50,855 bases of DNA from Hymenobacter sp. ISL-91 (GTDB taxonomy: Bacteria; Bacteroidota; Bacteroidia; Cytophagales; Hymenobacteraceae), in the NCBI RefSeq assembly GCF_018613725.1, contig NZ_JAGGPS010000007.1, forward strand, positions 66,606 to 117,460, given 5' to 3'. The notes under the pieces were generated by a model. It worked only from the letters and a program-made list of their open reading frames with translations. It made no database searches and was not told the DNA's origin. Positions 45,258 through 50,855 of this stretch are shown here, one piece after another. Every line of letters begins with the position of its first letter. Position 1 is the stretch's first letter. Made by a program: the position numbers and the translations under genes.

Positions 45258-47183
45258 ATGCCCGAGCAAGCCACCGACGATATTCTGCACGTGTTGCGCC
45301 AAACCTGGGGCCACACCCGGTTTCGGCCGCTGCAGGAAGACATCATCCGGGCAGTGCTGGCCGGGCACGATACGCTGGCGCTGCTGCCTACCGGCGGGGG
45401 CAAGAGCATCTGCTTTCAGGTGCCCGCACTGGCCCGGCCGGGCCTGTGCCTGGTCGTGTCGCCGCTGATTGCGCTGATGAAGGACCAGCTGGAAAACCTG
45501 CGCCAGCGGGGCGTGAAGGCCGAAGCCGTGTACGCCGGCATGAGCCACCAGGAAATCGACCAGACCCTCGACAATTGCGTGTACGGGCCGGTAAAGTTCC
45601 TGTACGTAAGCCCCGAGCGGCTGCTGACCGACATGTTCCGGGCCCGGGTGACCAAGATGAAGGTGAGCTTGCTGGCTATTGATGAGGCCCATTGCGTGTC
45701 GCAGTGGGGCTACGATTTCCGGCCGCCTTACCTGCGCATTGCCGAGCTGCGGGCGCTGCTTCCGGGCGTGCCCTGCATTGCCCTCACGGCCACCGCCACC
45801 GAGCAGGTGCGCCAGGATATTGTGGAGAAGCTGGTATTTGGGGCCAGTCAGCAGGTATTTCAGCAGAGTTTTGCCCGGCCCAACCTCTCGTACTCGGTGC
45901 TTGAAACTGAGGACAAGATGAAGCGGATGCTGGAAGTGGTACGCGGGGTGGGCGAAGGCAAAACGAGCATTGTGTACGCCCGCACCCGCCGCCAGACCGA
46001 GGATGCCGCCGCCTACCTGCAGCAGCAGCGCCTGTCGGCCGCCGCTTACCACGCCGGCCTGCCCGCCGACCAGCGCACCCGCGTGCAGCAGGACTGGATG
46101 CAGAACAAAACCCGCTGCATCGTGGCCACCAACGCCTTCGGTATGGGTATCGATAAGCCCGATGTGCGCCTGGTAGTGCACCTGGAGGCTCCCGACAACC
46201 TAGAGGCCTACTACCAGGAAGCCGGCCGCGCCGGCCGCGACGAGAAGTACGCCTTTGCCGTGCTGCTCACCGGTCCCGCCGACGCCGACGAGCTGCGCCG
46301 CCGCACCCGCCTGAGCTATCCGCCCCTCGATACGGTGCGCCGCGTGTACCAGGCGCTGGCTAACTTCTCGCGCACCGCGGTGGGCGGCGGCGAGCTGGTG
46401 GCCTTCGATTTCGACCTGCAGCAGTTCGCCGAAACCTACCGCATCAAAGCCCTCGACGCTCACAACAGCCTGCGCACCCTGGCCCGCGAAGGATTCGTGC
46501 AGTTGAACGAGGCCGTCAGCAACCCCGCCCGGGTCCATATCCCCATCGACCACACCGACCTGTACCGCTTTCAGGTGGCCAACGTGCAGCACGACCAGCT
46601 TATCAAAAGCCTGTTGCGGCTGCATGGGGGCGAGCTGTTTGCCGGTTTTCAGCGGATTTCGGAGAACAGCCTGGCCCAGTACCTGCGCCTGAGCGTGACA
46701 GAGCTGCGCAAGATGCTGCTGTTTCTGCACCGCTCGGGCGTCATTCAGTTTCAGCCCCGCCACGAGTCGCCCCAGGCCCTGTTTACCACCCCGCGCTACG
46801 ATGCCGATAAGCTGCCCCTCGACCAGAAGCGCCTGACCAAACAGCGCGATCTGGCCACCCACAAAACCGACTCGGTTATTCGCTACGCCACCGGCGGCCG
46901 CTGCCGCCAGCAACTGCTGCTGGCCTACTTTGGCGAGCTAGATGCACCTGCCTGCGGCGTGTGCGACTTCTGCCTGGCTCGCAAAAAAGCCCGCCAGGAC
47001 TCCGTGCCGCTGCCCGAGCTACGCGCCCAGCTGCTGGAACTACTTAAAGCTACGCCCCAGACGCCCCGCGAGGTGCTCACCCACTACGCCCCCGGCCAGG
47101 CCTCCGCCATTACTGCCTTGCTGCGCGACCTGGTAGAGCTGGGCGAACTGCGCTATGCCCCCGACGGACGGTTGAGCGGGTAG
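45258..47183 (+). CDS. recQ: RecQ-family ATP-dependent DNA helicase, C-terminally placed zinc motif
   Basis: 641 aa. 3'-5' DNA helicase for repair and restart. Helicase motifs: LPTGGGKSICFQVPAL (I), DEAHCVSQWGYDFRPPY (II, residue about 141), TATATEQVRQDI (III), ATNAFGMGIDKPDV (V) and YYQEAGRAGRDE (VI). After about residue 345 a region rich in small helices takes the place of the usual zinc site; the four Cys (C549, C566, C569, C572) come much later, with the same 17-3-3 spacing as E. coli RecQ (C380, C397, C400, C403). A short winged-helix-like tail follows. No HRDC domain is visible. This order is also seen in other Bacteroidota RecQ-like proteins. Confidence 0.94.
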   Translation: MPEQATDDILHVLRQTWGHTRFRPLQEDIIRAVLAGHDTLALLPTGGGKSICFQVPALARPGLCLVVSPLIALMKDQLENLRQRGVKAEAVYAGMSHQEIDQTLDNCVYGPVKFLYVSPERLLTDMFRARVTKMKVSLLAIDEAHCVSQWGYDFRPPYLRIAELRALLPGVPCIALTATATEQVRQDIVEKLVFGASQQVFQQSFARPNLSYSVLETEDKMKRMLEVVRGVGEGKTSIVYARTRRQTEDAAAYLQQQRLSAAAYHAGLPADQRTRVQQDWMQNKTRCIVATNAFGMGIDKPDVRLVVHLEAPDNLEAYYQEAGRAGRDEKYAFAVLLTGPADADELRRRTRLSYPPLDTVRRVYQALANFSRTAVGGGELVAFDFDLQQFAETYRIKALDAHNSLRTLAREGFVQLNEAVSNPARVHIPIDHTDLYRFQVANVQHDQLIKSLLRLHGGELFAGFQRISENSLAQYLRLSVTELRKMLLFLHRSGVIQFQPRHESPQALFTTPRYDADKLPLDQKRLTKQRDLATHKTDSVIRYATGGRCRQQLLLAYFGELDAPACGVCDFCLARKKARQDSVPLPELRAQLLELLKATPQTPREVLTHYAPGQASAITALLRDLVELGELRYAPDGRLSG

Positions 47184-47188
47184 GAGGG

Positions 47189-47239
47189 AAGCGGTTGTAG
47201 CCTATTTTCCCGATTCTGAAAAATAGGCTACAACCGCTT
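47189..47239. terminator. 20-bp perfect hairpin between recQ and murI
   Basis: AAGCGGTTGTAGCCTATTTT and its exact complement around an 11-nt loop. It starts 6 nt after the recQ stop. No T-run follows, so termination is probable but not certain. Confidence 0.7.
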
Positions 47240-47279
47240 CTCCAGCCGAAACCCGGCCTGGCCATTACCTTCGCTGCTG

Positions 47280-48116
47280 ATGACTGCTCCGACTTCCTCC
47301 CCCAACCTGACCACCCGCCCCATTGGTGTATTCGACAGCGGCATTGGCGGGCTTACTGTCGCGCGGGCCGTGGCCCAGGTGCTGCCCCACGAGCGGCTGG
47401 TGTACTTCGGCGACACGGCCCACCTGCCCTACGGCGACAAAAGCACAGCCGCCATTCAGGCCTATGCCGTGAAAATCTGCGACTTGTTGCTGCGCCAGCA
47501 GTGCAAGGTTATTCTCATCGCCTGCAACTCGGCTTCGGCCGCTGCCTACGAGCTGGTGCGCGAATATGTAGGTTCCAAGGCCCAGGTGCTCAACGTTATC
47601 GACCCTATTGTGGCGCACGTCGGGCAACAGTACGCGGGCCGCACAGTGGGTCTGATTGGCACCAAGCAAACGGTGAACAGCAATGTCTATAAGAAGAAAG
47701 TAGACGACCTCGACGCCGGCGTAGACCTTCGCAGCCTGGCTACCCCATTGCTGGCCCCCATGATTGAGGAAGGCTTCTTCAACGACACCATTGCCGGAAA
47801 CGTCATCGAAACCTACCTCTCCAACCCTGCGCTGGAAGGTGTGGAAGCGCTGGTGCTGGCCTGCACCCATTACCCGCTGATTAAAGAGCAGATTGCCGAA
47901 TTCTATCAGGGCCGCACCGAAGTGCTCGATGCCTCCGATGTAGTGGCCCAGCATGTGCGGCAGTACCTGGAAAGCCGGCAGCTGCTGGCACCTGCCATTG
48001 CTGCGCCGCCTCGCCACCACTTCTATGTCTCCGATTTCACCCGCTCATTCGAGGAGAGCACCCGCATCTTTTTCGGCCAGGAAGTGAATTTGGAGCACTA
48101 TCCACTTTGGGAATAG
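47280..48116 (+). CDS. murI: glutamate racemase
   Basis: 278 aa. Makes D-glutamate from L-glutamate for peptidoglycan. Motifs: PIGVFDSGIGGLTVARAV (17-34, with the catalytic Asp-Ser), YFGDTAHLPYGDKS, the first catalytic Cys in LIACNSASAAAYE and the second in LVLACTHYPLIKEQI. Length and order match the family. TACCTTCG (47266-47273) near the start resembles a -7 box with one mismatch. Confidence 0.97.
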   Translation: MTAPTSSPNLTTRPIGVFDSGIGGLTVARAVAQVLPHERLVYFGDTAHLPYGDKSTAAIQAYAVKICDLLLRQQCKVILIACNSASAAAYELVREYVGSKAQVLNVIDPIVAHVGQQYAGRTVGLIGTKQTVNSNVYKKKVDDLDAGVDLRSLATPLLAPMIEEGFFNDTIAGNVIETYLSNPALEGVEALVLACTHYPLIKEQIAEFYQGRTEVLDASDVVAQHVRQYLESRQLLAPAIAAPPRHHFYVSDFTRSFEESTRIFFGQEVNLEHYPLWE

Positions 48117-48256
48117 AAGTAGGAAATTAAGCAGTGTAATTTTACTTGTCGTGTGATTAGTTATATTCATATACTAAATACTTACATTTAGGCACCGTAA
48201 GAGCCCGTTGCCTGACTGTGCTCTTCCGTTTGTTGCTCCTAAGCTGCGGCGGTGCT

Positions 48257-48847
48257 ATGATAAATTTCGTTGATTTCTGGCGAAAATGGGGCTGGTGGCT
48301 GCTACCGGGCCTGCTGCTGCTTGCCCCGGCCGCTCTGGCCCAGGGCGTGCGGCAGCCCCCGGCCCGCGTGAAGCAGCAGGGCAGCCCTGTGCCGGCACAG
48401 GCCCCCACCAACGAAAGCAAAGCAAACCCGCTTACCCCTAAGCAGCTCGAAGAAGCCCTGCGGCTGCTGCTCCAGGTAACGGCCGACTCGACTAATACCC
48501 CAAAAGTCCAGCGTGGCTTCGAAATAGATGGCCTCGTCGTCGACCAGACCATTAGCAAGCTCGGGCGCGACTTCTACAGCTTGTTTTTCAGCACGTTCGA
48601 AGCCCCGACCGGCTCGGGCGACTACGTGGTTACGATTACCGAAAAGCCTGCCCGGGGCACCAGCATTCTGGTTACGGTAGCCGTCAACAACACCGATTTG
48701 CTTGAAATGCCGCTCCAGCCAAATGAAGAATATATTGAGGCGGCTGCCAGCGAAGCAGTTGGCACTGTTACGCAGCACCTCATCGAAAACAACCGTCTGG
48801 GCAATGAGCTGGAAAAAGGCAACAGCCAGCCTCTGGAAGTGTATTAG
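48257..48847 (+). CDS. csgE: curli assembly protein CsgE
   Basis: 196 aa from ATG 48257, where an export signal begins (WWLLPGLLLLAPAALAQG); GTG 48218 is an alternative. The CsgE domain is at about 95-185: GLVVDQTISKLGRDFYSLFF with YVVTITEKPARGTSI and ending near LEMPLQPNEEYIEAA. E. coli CsgE is a periplasmic ring that caps the CsgG channel and guides curli subunits into it. The Ala/Pro/Gln-rich region (about 30-90) between signal and domain is longer than in E. coli. First gene of csgE-csgF-csgG; 48 bp to csgF. Confidence 0.92.
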   Translation: MINFVDFWRKWGWWLLPGLLLLAPAALAQGVRQPPARVKQQGSPVPAQAPTNESKANPLTPKQLEEALRLLLQVTADSTNTPKVQRGFEIDGLVVDQTISKLGRDFYSLFFSTFEAPTGSGDYVVTITEKPARGTSILVTVAVNNTDLLEMPLQPNEEYIEAAASEAVGTVTQHLIENNRLGNELEKGNSQPLEVY

Positions 48848-48895
48848 CCCCGTTCTGCCTTAGTTCTCCTGTCTTCTCTCTTAACCTGTTCCCTT

Positions 48896-49321
48896 ATGAA
48901 ATACCTGTACTGCTCTTTTCTCGCGCTACTGCTGGCCTTGGTTGCCGCACCAACTGCCGGTGCCCAGGATTTCATATATGAGCCTGTCAATCCGAACTTC
49001 GGCGGCAACACATTTAACTATTCTTCGCTGCTGAGCGCAGCCACTGCCCAAGACACCTTTAAAGACCCTGATGCCGAGCAGGCTCGGGCTGTCGAGGATC
49101 CTCTGGCCTCATTCGCTACCAATCTAAACCGTCAGATTCTGAGTCAGCTGACTGACCGCTTCATCAGCGACCAGTTTGGCCGGGGTACGGTACGAGCCGG
49201 CAGCTACACGGTGGGCGGCTACCAGATTCAGGTAACACCCGGTTCAAACGGCGTCGTCATCGTCATTGCCGACCCCGCCACCGGCAACCAAACCACCGTC
49301 ACGATTCCTAACCTGCCTTAG
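48896..49321 (+). CDS. csgF: curli assembly protein CsgF
   Basis: 141 aa. Signal peptide ending PTAGAQ (about residue 23), then the CsgF opening DFIYEPVNPNFGGNTFNYSS (24-43), which in the E. coli complex threads into the CsgG pore. The middle has ASFATNLNRQILSQLTDRFI and the end VGGYQIQVTPGSNGVVIVI, the conserved CsgF tail. CsgF links secretion to surface nucleation of the fibre. Between csgE and csgG, as usual in Bacteroidota. Confidence 0.95.
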   Translation: MKYLYCSFLALLLALVAAPTAGAQDFIYEPVNPNFGGNTFNYSSLLSAATAQDTFKDPDAEQARAVEDPLASFATNLNRQILSQLTDRFISDQFGRGTVRAGSYTVGGYQIQVTPGSNGVVIVIADPATGNQTTVTIPNLP

Positions 49322-49419
49322 CAGGGCCGGCTTTAGTGCGGGTGGCAAATCCGTGGGCACGGCTACCCGTGTTGCGTGCCTCTCCATATTTCTCTCTTCT
49401 CTTCAATACTGGTCGCTCT

Positions 49420-50838
49420 ATGAATACTTCTACTGTGCGCACTTATACCTATGCATGGTGCTTGCTGGCCGGAATACTGCTGGCTGCCTGCAGCCCCTAC
49501 TTTCATCAGCCCTTCAGCCCCGAGCGGGCTCGGCTGGGGGCCGAGGTAAACGGTAGCGCCGAGATGCGCAATCTGCCGGCGCCCAAGTCCCGCACGGTAG
49601 TAGCCGTGTATAAGTTCCGCGACCAGACCGGCCAGTACAAGCCCCAGGTCAATGGCTCCAGCTTCTCGACGGCTATTACCCAGGGCACCACCACCATTTT
49701 GCTGCGGGCGCTCGAAGAGTCGGGTTGGTTCGACCCCATTGAGCGCGAGAACCTGGGCAACCTGCTCAATGAGCGCAAAATCATTCGCTCTACCCGGGCC
49801 GAGTTCACCGAGCAGACGGGTGTGCAGCAGCCCGTGCTACCGCCCCTGCTGTTTGCAGGTGTAATGCTGGAAGGCGGTATCATTTCCTACGATGCCAACA
49901 TGCTCACCGGTGGAGCCGGCCTGCGCTACTTCGGCACCGGTGCCTCGGGCCAGTACCGCCAAGACCGCGTAACGGTGTATCTGCGGGCCATCAGCACCAG
50001 CAATGGCCGTATTCTGCGCACCGTGTACACCTCCAAAACCATCCTGTCGCAGCAGATTCAGGGTAGCCTGTTCCGCTTCGTGAGCTTTAAGCGCCTGATG
50101 GAAGCTGAGACGGGCTTCACCTACAATGAGCCCAGCGAAATGGCTATTAAGGAAGCCATCGAAAAAGCCGTACAGGCCCTCATCTACGAAGGCATTCAGG
50201 ACGGACTATGGTTGCCCAAAGACTCAACCGAAGCTACAGGCCCAAAAATGCTGCAGTACGTAAGCGAGCGGGAGTACGGCAAGTTCTACGATGTATTGGG
50301 TCGGCAGGTGCTGAACCGCAAGAAGGCGCTACTGGCAACCGTTTCGGGCGGGGGCCAGCGCTACGCCGGCGACTTTGCTTCGCCCCGCATTACTCCCATT
50401 ACGCAATTACAGGTAGCATATCAGCCCGCAGGCGGTTTCCTCAACCCCTACGTTGCTGTTGGGCAGAGCCGACTGGCCGCCCGCCAGTTCTTCGATCAGA
50501 AATTTTACTTCACTGAGGCAGGTGTGATGATGCGCGTGCTACCAACCGACCGATTTACTCCCTACCTACAGCTAGGTGGCGGCGTAACCACCAGCGGCAA
50601 CAGTTTGTCCACGGTCGGAGCATCCAGCCGCTTTATACCCCATATTTCGGCCGGTGCCGGCCTCGAGTATCAGTTCAGCTTAAACTGGAGCATGATGGGT
50701 GGAGTAGATAGTCGCCTGTTTCTGCGCGATGACATCGACGGCGCTGATGTTGGGCGTTATAACGACAATAGTGTTGGGGTCCGGCTTGGAATCACCTATC
50801 AATTGAGTGCCCGACGAAAAAGTCCGGCTGCTAAATAA
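49420..50838 (+). CDS. csgG: curli secretion channel CsgG with C-terminal outer-membrane barrel-like extension
   Basis: 472 aa from ATG 49420, against 277 in E. coli. Lipoprotein signal ending LLAAC (Cys24). The CsgG domain spans about 25-265: VVAVYKFRDQTGQYKPQVNG, SSFSTAITQGTTTILLRALE, NERKIIRSTR and the closing AVQALIYEGIQDGLW. CsgG is a nonameric lipoprotein pore in the outer membrane. After a linker, residues about 325-470 carry alternating amphipathic strands with Gly and aromatic turns (LQVAYQPAGGFLNPYVAVGQ; PHISAGAGLEYQF; VGVRLGITYQL), like an eight-strand OmpA-type barrel. The stop is 17 nt from the window end. csgA/B-like fibre genes are not in view. Confidence 0.94.
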   Translation: MNTSTVRTYTYAWCLLAGILLAACSPYFHQPFSPERARLGAEVNGSAEMRNLPAPKSRTVVAVYKFRDQTGQYKPQVNGSSFSTAITQGTTTILLRALEESGWFDPIERENLGNLLNERKIIRSTRAEFTEQTGVQQPVLPPLLFAGVMLEGGIISYDANMLTGGAGLRYFGTGASGQYRQDRVTVYLRAISTSNGRILRTVYTSKTILSQQIQGSLFRFVSFKRLMEAETGFTYNEPSEMAIKEAIEKAVQALIYEGIQDGLWLPKDSTEATGPKMLQYVSEREYGKFYDVLGRQVLNRKKALLATVSGGGQRYAGDFASPRITPITQLQVAYQPAGGFLNPYVAVGQSRLAARQFFDQKFYFTEAGVMMRVLPTDRFTPYLQLGGGVTTSGNSLSTVGASSRFIPHISAGAGLEYQFSLNWSMMGGVDSRLFLRDDIDGADVGRYNDNSVGVRLGITYQLSARRKSPAAK

Positions 50839-50855
50839 CCATCTGCTATAAAAGC

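Overview
The window looks like chromosomal DNA of a GC-rich member of the Bacteroidota, most probably Hymenobacter or a close relative. This rests on a SusC/SusD outer-membrane pair, the argF' type of transcarbamylase, curli genes of the Bacteroidota type, promoter boxes of the TANNTTTG type, and the absence of clear Shine-Dalgarno sites. The genus is an inference; the phylum is well supported. No rRNA, tRNA, CRISPR array, transposase gene or prophage was seen.

Layout. 1-4.1 kb: 3' part of carB, a frameshifted small gene and an argF'-type transcarbamylase (carbamoyl phosphate made, then used for arginine). 4.2-6.5 kb: a small Thr-rich secreted protein and a GHL10 glycosidase. 6.6-13 kb: SusC, SusD and an extra lipoprotein on the minus strand. 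13.3-17.9 kb: a NagX/HGSNAT-like membrane acetyltransferase and a GH3-beta-lactamase fusion. 18-22.5 kb: PhoD-like phosphatase, a 46-aa membrane peptide, a carboxypeptidase-regulatory-domain protein, an exported Mn-type superoxide dismutase and a DUF6438 lipoprotein. 22.6-26.4 kb: yidC and pyrG. 26.5-34.7 kb: unknown secreted proteins and lipoproteins, a dicarboxylate symporter, a dipeptide epimerase, a DUF6799 protein and a marR-yceI pair. 34.9-40.6 kb: clpS, recR, a GT2 glycosyltransferase fused to a gutted sugar-phosphate transferase, an aspartate-type aminotransferase and a heptose-7-phosphate kinase. 40.6-48.1 kb: a polytopic membrane protein, hemE, marC, a membrane-anchored EEP hydrolase, recQ and murI. 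48.2-50.8 kb: csgE-csgF-csgG, the curli secretion apparatus; the fibre subunits would lie outside the window.

Several envelope genes fit together: GHL10, the NagZ-like GH3 fusion, the NagX-like acetyltransferase, the Ala-Glu-type epimerase and murI all touch peptidoglycan or amino-sugar turnover, although they do not form one operon.

The least expected content is between the genes. At least four kinds of inverted-repeat element recur: (i) paired GTAG-plus-hairpin units resembling REP/BIME elements (three pairs and one solo unit); (ii) and (iii) two related families of about 100 bp that begin GTCATNCWGAGC, with perfect stems of up to 44 bp; (iv) arrays with a strict 7-bp period (AGCTNNN) arranged around a TTTCTGTTG-GAAA core and lying flush against start or stop codons. 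A further theme is that four genes (GHL10, phoD-like, clpS, recQ) have the TANNTTTG box ending 4-5 nt before the start codon, which predicts leaderless mRNAs.
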